A stretch of 64,000 nucleotides of DNA from Rhizobium rhododendri. Its GTDB lineage: Bacteria > Pseudomonadota > Alphaproteobacteria > Rhizobiales > Rhizobiaceae. The stretch lies in NCBI RefSeq assembly GCF_007000325.2, contig NZ_CP117268.1, forward strand, positions 868,001 to 932,000, in the 5' to 3' direction. Position numbers and translations under genes: made by a program. The notes under the pieces were generated by a model, which saw only the letters and a program-made list of their open reading frames with translations, was not told where the DNA came from and did no database searches. Shown here in pieces: positions 9,565-18,398 of the stretch (position 1 is its first letter; each line of letters starts with the position of its first letter).

Positions 9565-9614
9565 GTTGCCCTACCTCCCATTAGAGTTACGACTCTGTTA
9601 ACGGGAGTCCCGCT
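9565..9614. promoter_or_regulatory. 50-bp divergent control region with inverted repeat
   Basis: The gap between two divergent genes, both apparently starting with TTG. It contains both ribosome-binding sites and an inverted repeat AGAGT-TACG-ACTCT at 9583-9596. It is too short to hold two separate promoters, so promoter elements must extend into the coding regions. Confidence 0.45.
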
Positions 9615-10652
9615 TTGAACCGCACCTCCACGCAACTTGATGGACAAAGTCTTATCACCCCCGAACTGATCGCTCGCGAGTTTGAGCATCAGCATCAACC
9701 GCTTCACCAAAAGATAGCCGTTGGAAAAGCCGAGCTGGCCCTGGCATTGGAGATTGCGCGGCAACAGTTTGAGAGCGGCGTTGAGCCGTCTCTCGTCATC
9801 GAGCGGCTCAGCAAACAGCTTCACCTCACGCGCAGAAAGTTTTTCCCCGGCGCTTGGCCTGAACTCGTTGATGTTGCACGAAGCCATCCTGTCGCTGCGG
9901 TCTTCCTGGAAGACCCCTTCACGCGCTGGTCATTCGACAAGCCTAGAGGATATTCAGGCGACGCACACCTTCTAGACTTCATCTACCGCCACCCGAGCGT
10001 AAGTGGATCGCTAGAGCAAGCATCGGCAAGGGGACGGTCTCTCTACGAATTCACGAGCAATGCATCCTCATCAGTCGCGGTTCGTGAGCGTCGCGACATC
10101 CTGACCCGTCAGGTGGATGAGATCACCGCAAGTCGTGGATCCGTTGCCGAAGTCCTTACCATCGCCGCTGGTCATTTGCGGGAAGCAGAAAAATCGAACG
10201 CGCTAAATGGTGGAACGATCAAGCGATGGGTCGCTCTGGACCAGGATCCGCTGAGTGTTGCTTCCATGCACGCGGAGTATGGGGGAAGCTGCGTCCAGGC
10301 CATGGGTGGGTCGGTACTTGAAATTCTCACCGGACGAAAGAAACTCGGTCAGTTCGACCTGATCTATGCCGCAGGTCTCTACGATTATCTATCCTTCAGT
10401 GTAGCCGTTAAGCTGACCCGCCATTGCTTAGGGATGTTGAAGCCGGGTGGGGTTTTCTTGTTTGCTAATTTCTCCGACGAAGTCGGCGTGGATGGGTACA
10501 TGGAGACCTTTATGAATTGGTCGCTCCTATTAAGGCCGGAGTCGGAGATGTGGAAAATATCGAACGCGGCGAACGATATGAGCAAATTCGACGGGGCGGT
10601 CTGGTCAGGGGCCAATCGCAACGTCGCCTATGCGTCGTTGAGACGGCTGTAG
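9615..10652 (+). CDS. SAM-dependent methyltransferase-like protein
   Basis: A 345-residue protein. Residues 1-150 are mostly helical. Residues about 175-345 resemble a class I S-adenosylmethionine methyltransferase: AEVLTIAAGHLREAE takes the place of motif I, RWVALDQDPLS of motif II (acidic residue binding the ribose), FDLIYAAGLYDYLS of motif IV, and MLKPGGVFLFANF of motif VI. The layout recalls proteins annotated as 3-hydroxypalmitic acid methyl ester biosynthesis methyltransferases, but that is a weak recollection and the substrate is unknown. Motif I deviates from the usual D-x-G-x-G, so activity needs caution. The start is TTG with GGGAG upstream. The gene is divergent from the GGDEF-EAL gene, which suggests a signalling or surface-related job. 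Confidence 0.75.
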   Translation: MNRTSTQLDGQSLITPELIAREFEHQHQPLHQKIAVGKAELALALEIARQQFESGVEPSLVIERLSKQLHLTRRKFFPGAWPELVDVARSHPVAAVFLEDPFTRWSFDKPRGYSGDAHLLDFIYRHPSVSGSLEQASARGRSLYEFTSNASSSVAVRERRDILTRQVDEITASRGSVAEVLTIAAGHLREAEKSNALNGGTIKRWVALDQDPLSVASMHAEYGGSCVQAMGGSVLEILTGRKKLGQFDLIYAAGLYDYLSFSVAVKLTRHCLGMLKPGGVFLFANFSDEVGVDGYMETFMNWSLLLRPESEMWKISNAANDMSKFDGAVWSGANRNVAYASLRRL

Positions 10653-11139
10653 ACTTCTGTCTGCGCGCTTTCGGACTTTTTCGCGATAGTGTTGAGATTG
10701 ACCGGGCAGGGGCGGGCGAGCCAGTCATTCACGCGGCTCTTTTACATACTGGTTGCGTGGTTGCCCCTCGATGTACCAGGAAGGCTGAGGCCGGTGCCAG
10801 GAAGGATTGGGTCCGTCCCGGGCTCGACAGGCCGCAGCCGCAGCAGGCTATTCCGTAAGTCGACCTATCTGCTTTATCGTGTCCGCACTCTGGGTGTGCC
10901 GGCCCTGGGCCACGTCACTACAGGAAGGCGAGTTGTCGTTGGTCGAATTACGACCTAACCAAATCAAAGTTCGGCCAATCTTGGAAAAGTAAAAGTTACA
11001 GTCGTCTGATTTCGTGCGTCATTCAGAACTAAATGATGCGTAGTCTGACAAAACCTCTAAGGGATGAACGGCAACTACATGACAGGTCGCTTCCAGACAC
11101 CTCCCCGGCGCAACGCTATCCCTTGAAAGCAGATGTAGA
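10653..11139. other. Intergenic, no gene recognised
   Basis: Almost 490 bp between two plus-strand genes. Open frames overlap it, but none has a recognisable product. The last 100 bp are more AT-rich and probably carry the promoter of the next gene. Confidence 0.4.
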
Positions 11140-11934
11140 ATGTTCCTCATATTTTACCAACTGGTTGCGTCAGTATTCCTACCATCGAATTTGATAGCTT
11201 TACTCGGGCTTTTAGGGATCGCAGCGTTACTCCTACGATGGAAATGCACCGCCTTTTGGTTGCTCGGCACGTCATCCGTACTGCTTTGCATAGCGGGCTG
11301 GTCTCCGGTCGGCCCCGCTGTCCTCACAACGCTGGAGGACCGGTTCACCGCCCCCGACCTTCCCGATTACGTGACAGGTATCGTGATGCTCGGTGGGGCT
11401 GAAGAAGCCCATATTACAGCGAGTAGAAACAGCCTTACACTCAACAACAATGCCGAGCGGATCTTTCAGACTGCCGCGCTTGCACGCCGCTATCCCCAGG
11501 CTCGCATTATCCTGTCTGGTGGCGGTGGCCACCTCGTGCTCGGAGAAATTCAAACCGAGGCGGAGATTGCCCAGCGCGTGCTTGTGGACCTTGGGATAGC
11601 CTCAGAGCGCATTGAAACTGAGCGCCGTTCCCAGACAACTTATGAAAATGCCGTTCAAAGCATGGCGGTGGCCAAACCACAGCCGTCCGACAATTGGCTG
11701 CTCGTCACCTCAGCCTATAATATGCCGCGTGCGGTGGCGTCCTTCAGAGCGGTTGGATTCACCACCGTTCCCTATCCCGTTGATTACCGCACACGAACTG
11801 CAGAGTTCAAACTGCCGTTTAGTACTATCGCCGAAGGACTGGATGTTAGCGACACCGCCGCTCACGAATGGTTGGGTCTGGCCGCCTATCGCCTGACCGG
11901 CAAGACGCAGACGTTCTTGCCGGCTGCGAATTGA
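11140..11934 (+). CDS. YdcF/ElyC family membrane protein (DUF218)
   Basis: A 264-residue protein of the YdcF family. Two N-terminal membrane helices (about 5-25 and 38-58) anchor a DUF218 domain: GIVMLGGAEEAH, NNAERIFQTAALARRYPQAR, ILSGGGGHLVLGE, ETERRSQTTYENAVQ and WLLVTSAYNMPRAV. E. coli ElyC/YcbC, a relative, affects envelope peptidoglycan assembly at low temperature; the reaction of the domain is not established. All conserved stretches are present at normal length. The neighbours are not functionally linked. A weak AAGCAG precedes the ATG. Confidence 0.9.
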   Translation: MFLIFYQLVASVFLPSNLIALLGLLGIAALLLRWKCTAFWLLGTSSVLLCIAGWSPVGPAVLTTLEDRFTAPDLPDYVTGIVMLGGAEEAHITASRNSLTLNNNAERIFQTAALARRYPQARIILSGGGGHLVLGEIQTEAEIAQRVLVDLGIASERIETERRSQTTYENAVQSMAVAKPQPSDNWLLVTSAYNMPRAVASFRAVGFTTVPYPVDYRTRTAEFKLPFSTIAEGLDVSDTAAHEWLGLAAYRLTGKTQTFLPAAN

Positions 11935-12202
11935 TGCAAGCACGAGCAGGCGGGATACCGGAAGGGAAACCGACGGCGAAGGGCGAGCAGTCGGCGCACC
12001 CAGGGAGCCAGTCCGGCGGCTTCCCGGGTGTGCGGGGCCAGCAAGACGGCGCGGCCCCCGCGCCGATCGGCGAGATCCGGCCTCGCCAGATTTGTCGTCC
12101 ATATCATAAACTTGCCGCATCGCCGGGATACGCGAAGGCCGTGTCAATGGCGCCACCTGTATAGATCCATTCGCGCGCAGGGACGGGCGACAAGGTGTCG
12201 CT
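11935..12202. other. Convergent intergenic region
   Basis: A 268-bp GC-rich gap between the YdcF gene and the mannosidase gene. No gene or clear T-tailed hairpin was found. Confidence 0.4.
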
Positions 12203-15200
12203 TCAGAAGCGGACGCTCACGAGGCCGAAGGGTTTCAGAGTGGATGGCATATCCTCAAGTTCGGCTTCCAATGCGTTTGTAGCTCTGCATGTGCGGCCAT
12301 CCGGCACGCAGATCGCATAGGAACCGCGCCTGCCAACCGCCTCGGAAAAACGCAGCACATAGCCATCACCGTCCTCGGCGGGCTTCAGCGCGTGGATGCG
12401 CACGTCTTGGTCAGAGATGGTCACAGGCGACAGATCATAATCGGCATCTGCGGTTGCCACGGTGAAGCGCAACGGATCGCAGACGAGATCAGCCTCCGCC
12501 TGCACATCGGCGCTCCACCAGCGTCCGTCATGTGGCAGCAGCGCATAGGTGAAGCGCTGGTGCCCCTCATCGGCGAGCATGTCCGGGAACATCGGCCCGC
12601 GCACGAGGCTGATCGTCAGGACGTTGCCCTTGGCTGAAAAGCCGTATTTGTCGGCCGACAAGAGGGCCGCGCCCCAGTCCGTTTCCGACAGCGAGACGAA
12701 GCGATGGCCGCAGGCTTCGAACTGTGCCTTCTGCCAGGTGGTATTATCGTGGGTCGACCGACGCGTCACGCCGATCGCCTGGTCGAACACCGCCTCTTCG
12801 GCGAGCACGTTCAGGGGAAAGGCCGCCCGCAGATAGGTGCGTCGGTCGTGCCAGTCGAGATCGGTGACGATCTCCAGACGCGGACTGTTGGCCCACAGCC
12901 GCAGGCGTTGGGTGATCGTGCTGGCGCTGAAGCGCCGGACCAACGTGATCTCTGCACGGTGCGGGCCGGATTCCGTCACTTCACGGCTTTCCAGAGACAA
13001 CAGCTCTTCCTCGCCGAGCTCGAAGCCGGGTTCGATATCCCAGGCGTCGAAATTGCGGGGAAGGTCGTTGCGATAGAGCATCAGCCGGTTCGCGGCGCCA
13101 TCGATCAGTTGCCGGCCGCAGCGCTTGTCAAGGAGGCTCGAAATCCGACCCTGCGCGTCGAGGATGACGCGAACGAAGGCATTCTCCATCCGACTGTCGT
13201 CAACGACGAGGCTGCTGATCGGTCCCGTCGCCGACACGAAGCCGAGGGAAAGCGCCTGGAGCGGTCGGTCGAACGTTACAACGTAGCCGGCTTGACTGTG
13301 CTGCGGCGCCAGTCCGGCGGGGAGGGGCGCGCTGCTTTCGAGCTGCCACTGCCGTTTGGCCGAACCGGAGAGATTGGCAACAAGCAGCCCGCGCCGCGCG
13401 CCGCGCCTGCGCGATGCTAGTGCTTCCAGGCGTTGTCGCCACAGACGGTCGGCACGGGCGACGACCCCTTCTAGCTCCGGTTCCGTCTGCTCGTAGACCT
13501 CGCGGATGGAGGAGCCGGGCAGGATATCATGAAACTGGTTGCGCAGCATGAGCGTCCAATCGAGCGCAAGGTCCGGCATGGCGGTGACGCCGCCGTCGAG
13601 GGCATCGATGACGGCCATGGCCTCGGCGGCAACCAGCGCATGCTCGGCCCGGCGGTTGAGCTGCTTGGTGCGACCCTGGGTGGTCAGGGTCGCGCGGTGA
13701 TATTCGAGGTACAGCTCGCCGGCCCAGACCGGCAGGGCTGCATCCGATAGCGCCACACGTATCTCGTCCAGATGCGGCTGGATGCGTCCTTGGCGCACAT
13801 GCGGGATTGCCGGCATGGCGTTCAGCAGTGGCATGATCTCGATTTGGTCCGGGTCGGGGCCGCCACCACCATCACCCCAGCCGTAGCTGGCAATGACGGT
13901 TCCGACGAGATCCTTGGCCCCATGCTTCTTCCACACCTCCCACAGCGCCATCGGCGTCATCAGCATGTTGTAACCGTCATTGTCATAGGCGTCGAACGTA
14001 TGGACAAGCACCCGCGAGCCGTCGTTACCCTGCCACTGGAACAGGTTCTCCGGCAGACGGTTCGTCTCGTTCCAGCTGACCTTGATGGTGACCAACGTAT
14101 CGATGCCGGCATGGCGCATGATCTGCGGCATGGCGGCCGTGAACCCAAAAGTGTCCGGCAGCCAGGCCGTCGAGCAGGTGATGCCGAACTTGGCCTGGAA
14201 ATAGCGCTGGCCCAGAAGAAACTGGCGCGTGAAGGCTTCTGCCGAGGGCATGTTGGTGTCGCATTCCACCAGCATCCCGCCGATGATCTCCCAGCGGCCT
14301 TCCGTCACGCGCTTGCGGATGTCTGCAAACAGCGCTGGATCTTCATCCTCGACATGGCTGTAATAGAGCGAAGACGATTGCAGAAAGTGAAAGTCCGGAT
14401 GGCGCTGCAGCAGTGAGTTGACGCTGTTGAACGTCCGCACGATCTTGCGCACGGTCTCCGGCTGCGGCCAGAGCCAGGCGTAGTCGATGTGGGCGTGCCC
14501 GGTGACCAGCACGTCGCCCTGCTTGGGATAGGCCTTGCGCAGATCATCGAGCATCCCATCCAGAAGTTCGCAGGCACGACAAACGGACGCCAAGGCCTCC
14601 TTGCCGAGTGCTTCGGGCCGGTCCGACGGCTCGAAGCTGCGCTCCCAGATATCGCGTGCCCAGGGGCGGCCGGCGACGCGCGGCGCAACGGCGGTCGTGG
14701 CCGTGGGAAGCCGCAGGCCGCTGATGGCAATCTCGCCAGCTTCGAACAGGGAGCGCGAGAGTTCGACATCATCCACGCTGTTGGCGGTGTCGCGCAGTAC
14801 CATCAGGCGGCGACGCAAGGCGCGGATTTCGGGATGAAACAGAACAATCTCGGCCATTGCAAAACGCGGCTCGCGGTTTGGGACGCCGAACAGGCTGCGC
14901 GCGGCCACCTCGGCCACAATGCGCAGCGACGTCTCCTGCGGCACCTGGAAGCGACGGTGGCAAGGATTGGCGGCAAAGCTCTCCAAGACCTGCCCATCGT
15001 CGCCATGCAGACGCACCAGGGCCTCGCCGCCGAAATCCAGCCGCAGCTCGACGCCGTCGCCGGGGGGAACGGAAATGCTTCCGGTCATTTCGAAGCGGTG
15101 GATGCCGAACCGGTCGTCCCAGGCGCCTCCGGTCGCTATCGGCCGTTGCTGGCCCTGCGGGTTTGTCGACTGCCAGCCGGTAAGGGCAAGGCGCTGGCGC

Positions 15201-15289
15201 ATCTCGAAGGCTTGCAGTTCCTCTACCCAGACTTCCATGTGGCGCGACAGCTGTTCAAGGCTACGTTGGCGATCGCGATAAGCCCGCAT
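12203..15289 (-). CDS. Alpha-mannosidase, glycoside hydrolase family 38
   Basis: A 1028-residue GH38 enzyme, which removes alpha-linked mannose with retention using zinc. The catalytic barrel (about 250-520) starts LVTGHAHIDYAWLWP, where the H-x-D pair binds zinc. It continues with the nucleophile motif TAWLPDTFGF, VSWNETNRLP and VHTFDAYDNDG. A helical domain follows (MLRNQFHDILPGSSIREVYE is the family's HDxxxGT/S-like signature), and then the long C-terminal beta domains (WDIEPGFELGEEELLSLE region). There is no signal peptide, so it is cytosolic and acts on imported substrate. ATG 15289 is chosen because GGGGAG lies upstream; a TTG at 15304 is also possible. It is divergent from an ABC importer across 250 bp and probably shares its control. 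Confidence 0.94.
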   Translation of the reverse strand: MRAYRDRQRSLEQLSRHMEVWVEELQAFEMRQRLALTGWQSTNPQGQQRPIATGGAWDDRFGIHRFEMTGSISVPPGDGVELRLDFGGEALVRLHGDDGQVLESFAANPCHRRFQVPQETSLRIVAEVAARSLFGVPNREPRFAMAEIVLFHPEIRALRRRLMVLRDTANSVDDVELSRSLFEAGEIAISGLRLPTATTAVAPRVAGRPWARDIWERSFEPSDRPEALGKEALASVCRACELLDGMLDDLRKAYPKQGDVLVTGHAHIDYAWLWPQPETVRKIVRTFNSVNSLLQRHPDFHFLQSSSLYYSHVEDEDPALFADIRKRVTEGRWEIIGGMLVECDTNMPSAEAFTRQFLLGQRYFQAKFGITCSTAWLPDTFGFTAAMPQIMRHAGIDTLVTIKVSWNETNRLPENLFQWQGNDGSRVLVHTFDAYDNDGYNMLMTPMALWEVWKKHGAKDLVGTVIASYGWGDGGGGPDPDQIEIMPLLNAMPAIPHVRQGRIQPHLDEIRVALSDAALPVWAGELYLEYHRATLTTQGRTKQLNRRAEHALVAAEAMAVIDALDGGVTAMPDLALDWTLMLRNQFHDILPGSSIREVYEQTEPELEGVVARADRLWRQRLEALASRRRGARRGLLVANLSGSAKRQWQLESSAPLPAGLAPQHSQAGYVVTFDRPLQALSLGFVSATGPISSLVVDDSRMENAFVRVILDAQGRISSLLDKRCGRQLIDGAANRLMLYRNDLPRNFDAWDIEPGFELGEEELLSLESREVTESGPHRAEITLVRRFSASTITQRLRLWANSPRLEIVTDLDWHDRRTYLRAAFPLNVLAEEAVFDQAIGVTRRSTHDNTTWQKAQFEACGHRFVSLSETDWGAALLSADKYGFSAKGNVLTISLVRGPMFPDMLADEGHQRFTYALLPHDGRWWSADVQAEADLVCDPLRFTVATADADYDLSPVTISDQDVRIHALKPAEDGDGYVLRFSEAVGRRGSYAICVPDGRTCRATNALEAELEDMPSTLKPFGLVSVRF

Positions 15290-15538
15290 CTGGAACTCCC
15301 CCAATATTTAATCATCAATAAAGATATAAGATATTTTCATTTTTGGCCACACAACTTGGTCCTCGCTTGATAGAAAAACTTCTCCATGGAAATTCTGCTC
15401 ACACTCTCCCTTGACATCGCCGATAAAATTCATGGTAAGTATTTAATTAGAGCAGGCGGAGATCTGCAGCCACCGGGAACGACCAGGGCAACATATCGGC
15501 ATGCAAGTCATTTCACAGCCCGAAAAATGGAGGATAGC
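15290..15538. promoter_or_regulatory. Divergent promoter region of mannosidase and ABC importer
   Basis: AT-rich DNA between divergent transcripts. A TTGACA hexamer lies at 15411. At 15422-15450 is GATAAAATTC, eight bases later TATTTA then TTA, an arrangement that recurs at 21847-21875 upstream of the oxidoreductase/kinase pair at nearly the same distance from the start codon. It could be a common operator (for the ROK protein) or just similar promoter elements. Confidence 0.4.
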
Positions 15539-16684
15539 ATGAACATTGGAAGACGTGAGTTTCTGACAGCAACGACAGCTTTCGGTGTCGGAATCATGGC
15601 CGGCGGCATCCGCATCGCCTCGGCCGCCCCGGGCGTTCTGGATATCTTTTTCAACAGCGACACCAACGTCATCGATTTTTGGACCCAGGTCGTCAAGCCA
15701 GGCTTCGAGGCGGCCAATTCGGGTGTGACGCTCAATCTTGTCGCCGGCGGTGGCGGCTCGGCCATGAACACCTTGGCCGACCGTGCAATGGCGGCCTTCC
15801 AGGCCAATAAGGACCCACAGGTCGATATGCTGGAGGCGGTGACGCCCTTCTATCCGACCGATTCCATCAAGGCCGGTCTCTGGGTCGATTTCAGCAAGGC
15901 CAATCTTCGAAATTACGCCAAGGTCGACCCCGTCGTCCTTCAGGATGCGACGCTTCTGCCCTATCGCGGCTCGCAGGTCGTGTTGATGTATAATGGCGAC
16001 AAGGTTGCCAAGGCACCACAAACCTTTCCGGAACTGGTGGCCTGGATCAAGGCCAATCCGGGTCAGTTCGCCTATGCCCGTCCCGACCTCGGCGATTCCG
16101 GCGCCTGCTTCATCGAGCGCGCGCTGCAGGAAGTCACCGGCAAGAAGCCGGAGCTTTTCCAGCCGGAAAACTACTCCGCTGATACAGCGACGCCGATTTT
16201 CGAGAAGGTGTGGCCACTCCTCAAGGATATTGCACCCTCGCTCTACAATGGCGGCGAATACACGTCCGGCAATACAGCGTCGATTCAGCTCCTGGCGAGC
16301 AGCGCCGTCACGATGACGGTCGCCTGGTCCGACATGGCGCTGCAGGCGATGAGCCAGGGCGTGGTGCCGCCGACGACCGCGATTGCCCAACTCCAGGATT
16401 TGGCCTTCACCGGTGGCTTCTCGGGGATCGTGGTGCCAAGCGTCGCTGCCAACAAGGGCGCGGCGCTCAAGCTTGCGGACTATCTGATTTCCCCGGAGGT
16501 GCAGAACCAAGTCGTCACGGCGCTCGGTGGCTTTCCCGGAATAAAATGGGAGTTCATGGCCGCCGAACTTCAGGCGAAATTCGCCAAGGTCGCGCCGAGA
16601 TCCATTCCGGTCTTCCCGGCCACCTGGGAGCCGGCGCTGTTCGAAGCCTGGTATCGCAACGTCGCCTCGACCATCCAGCGCTGA
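15539..16684 (+). CDS. ABC importer periplasmic binding protein, Tat-exported
   Basis: A 381-residue extracellular solute-binding protein of the family-1 / iron-polyamine type, the receptor of the importer encoded immediately downstream. The N-terminus has a twin-arginine signal (RREFLTATTAFGVGIMAGGI, then RIASAA as the cleavage region). The body has the usual two-lobed layout: VLDIFFNSDTNVIDFWTQVV, then a hinge region near GSQVVLMYNGDKV, and the C-terminal KLADYLISPEVQNQV. The start is set by GGAGG before 15539; the frame is open further up. The ligand cannot be read from the sequence. The neighbouring alpha-mannosidase and sugar-modifying genes argue for a mannoside or sugar derivative rather than iron or polyamine. 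Confidence 0.9.
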   Translation: MNIGRREFLTATTAFGVGIMAGGIRIASAAPGVLDIFFNSDTNVIDFWTQVVKPGFEAANSGVTLNLVAGGGGSAMNTLADRAMAAFQANKDPQVDMLEAVTPFYPTDSIKAGLWVDFSKANLRNYAKVDPVVLQDATLLPYRGSQVVLMYNGDKVAKAPQTFPELVAWIKANPGQFAYARPDLGDSGACFIERALQEVTGKKPELFQPENYSADTATPIFEKVWPLLKDIAPSLYNGGEYTSGNTASIQLLASSAVTMTVAWSDMALQAMSQGVVPPTTAIAQLQDLAFTGGFSGIVVPSVAANKGAALKLADYLISPEVQNQVVTALGGFPGIKWEFMAAELQAKFAKVAPRSIPVFPATWEPALFEAWYRNVASTIQR

Positions 16685-16694
16685 GGCCCAGCCG

Positions 16695-17561
16695 ATGGAT
16701 GCCGCCGCCCGGACAATGACGGCAAAGCTTAAGGGCTTGCTCCTGATCGCCTTGCCCGTCCTGCTGATCGCCGTTTTTCTCTTCTATCCTGCCGTGCTGA
16801 CGATACTCAGCACGGTGCTCAGGAAGTCGCCGGACGGTGGCACCAGGCTGACATTTTCCAGCTACGTCTTCTTTTTTTCCGACCCCTACAGTCTTGCCAA
16901 CTTGATGCGGACGTTCTGGACCACCTTCGTGAGCCTAGCGCTCCTGATCGCGATCACCCTGCCAATCGCGCTCTACATGCGGTTTTCGCGCGGCTGGCTG
17001 GCGTCTCTCATCCAGGGGCTGGCGTTGTTTCCGATGTTCGTGCCGGGCATCATCGTCTGTTATGCGCTGATCCGCTACATGGGCCCGAATGGCTGGCTTC
17101 AGAGTCTTCTCACCAAGGTCGGGATCCCGGGCTACCACTCGCCCTACCTGACGCCCTGGGGCCCGGTGATCGGGCTGATCTGGGACGGCATGCCGCTTGC
17201 GCTGCTGATCCTCGTCTCCGGCCTGTCCAATATCTCCGACACGTCCATCGAGGCTGCAAGGGATATCGGCGCGCGCAAGCTGCGCATCCTGCGGAGCATC
17301 ATCCTGCCGCAGATGAAGCACTCGCTGCTGATCGTCGCAGCGCTCAATTTCCTGGGCTTTTTCGGACAGGCGCTGATGCCGTTCATGCTGGGTCCGACCG
17401 CTCCGGAGATGATGGGCCCCTTTATGCTGCGTACCTTTGCCAGCGTCCGCGACCCCGTCCAGGCCGGCACGCAGGCGACAATCACCTTCATGATCTGCTC
17501 GATCGCCGGCCTTGCCTATGTGCGCTCGGTCTCGACCCGCCGCGAGGAGGACATCCGATGA
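16695..17561 (+). CDS. ABC importer inner-membrane permease, first subunit
   Basis: A 288-residue permease with six predicted membrane helices. The first is LLLIALPVLLIAVFLFYPAV. It has the EAA loop IEAARDIGARKLRILRSIIL, which docks onto the ATPase. Permeases of this type (PotB/AfuB-like) pair with a second permease to form the channel. The gene begins 10 bp after the binding-protein stop and overlaps the next permease by four bases (ATGA), showing translational coupling. ATG 16695 is taken; ATG 16716 is an alternative. Confidence 0.93.
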   Translation: MDAAARTMTAKLKGLLLIALPVLLIAVFLFYPAVLTILSTVLRKSPDGGTRLTFSSYVFFFSDPYSLANLMRTFWTTFVSLALLIAITLPIALYMRFSRGWLASLIQGLALFPMFVPGIIVCYALIRYMGPNGWLQSLLTKVGIPGYHSPYLTPWGPVIGLIWDGMPLALLILVSGLSNISDTSIEAARDIGARKLRILRSIILPQMKHSLLIVAALNFLGFFGQALMPFMLGPTAPEMMGPFMLRTFASVRDPVQAGTQATITFMICSIAGLAYVRSVSTRREEDIR

Positions 17562-18370
17562 CCTTCAACCGCCGCGTCGACGTCTTCGGCTGGATCATCC
17601 TCGCCTTCCTCGTCCTGTTCGTCGCCCTGCCGATCCTCACGGTCTTCCTCTGGGCCTTTGCCGAGCAGTGGTTCTACCCGGCCATTTTGCCGACCAAATG
17701 GGGCCTGAAATACTGGTACGCCGTCCTGGGCCGACCGGAAGTCTGGGCCGCCTTCGTGACGTCGCTGCAGCTCTCGACGATCGTGACGGCCTTGTCGGCG
17801 TTGATCTGCCTGCCGGCGGCCTATGCCTTCGCGCGCATGAACTTTCCCGGAAAGGCCGGTTTCATGATGTCCTTCCTGATGGCCAATGCCTTTCCCCGCT
17901 TTGCCCTGATCATATCAATCGCGGTTCTGTTCCTCTCGATGAACCTGGTCGGGACCTATAGCGGGGTGGTCATCATCCAACTCCTCAACACGCTGCTGCT
18001 GATGATCTGGCTTCCGACGGCCGCCTTTAGGGCCGTCAGCCGTGAGATGGAGGAGGCGGCGCGCGACGTCGGCGCCGGGCCGTTCCGGGTCTTCTGGTCG
18101 ATCACCCTGCCGCAGGCGCTTCCCACCATCGCCGCCGCCCTGCTGATGACGTTCGTGTGGACCTTCTATGAAACGGAAGGTGCCTGGCTCGTCGGGGCAC
18201 CCCGTATCCGCACCATGCCGCTGCTGATGATGTCGATGATCAACAACCAGCTGGTCGTGCAGTATGGGGCGGTCCTGTCGGTCATGCTCTGGGTGCCGTC
18301 GCTGGCGGCAATCCTGCTTGCGCGCCGGGTCATCGGCGGCGACGCCTTTGCCAAGGGCCTCGGCGGCTGA
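17558..18370 (+). CDS. ABC importer inner-membrane permease, second subunit
   Basis: A 270-residue permease (PotC/AfuB-like) with about six membrane helices, beginning VFGWIILAFLVLFVALPILT. The EAA loop is MEEAARDVGAGPFRVFWSIT followed by LPQALP. It overlaps the first permease by ATGA and is followed 28 bp later by the ATPase gene, so the four genes form one operon. It should form the channel together with the first permease. Confidence 0.93.
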   Translation: MTFNRRVDVFGWIILAFLVLFVALPILTVFLWAFAEQWFYPAILPTKWGLKYWYAVLGRPEVWAAFVTSLQLSTIVTALSALICLPAAYAFARMNFPGKAGFMMSFLMANAFPRFALIISIAVLFLSMNLVGTYSGVVIIQLLNTLLLMIWLPTAAFRAVSREMEEAARDVGAGPFRVFWSITLPQALPTIAAALLMTFVWTFYETEGAWLVGAPRIRTMPLLMMSMINNQLVVQYGAVLSVMLWVPSLAAILLARRVIGGDAFAKGLGG

Positions 18371-18398
18371 CGCGCAATCCAAGAGAAAGAAAATACGC

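Noticed and set aside
12392..15370. Long plus-strand frames opposite the mannosidase gene
   Set aside because: High GC content keeps antisense frames open; no start signals or family motifs, and the mannosidase explains the region.
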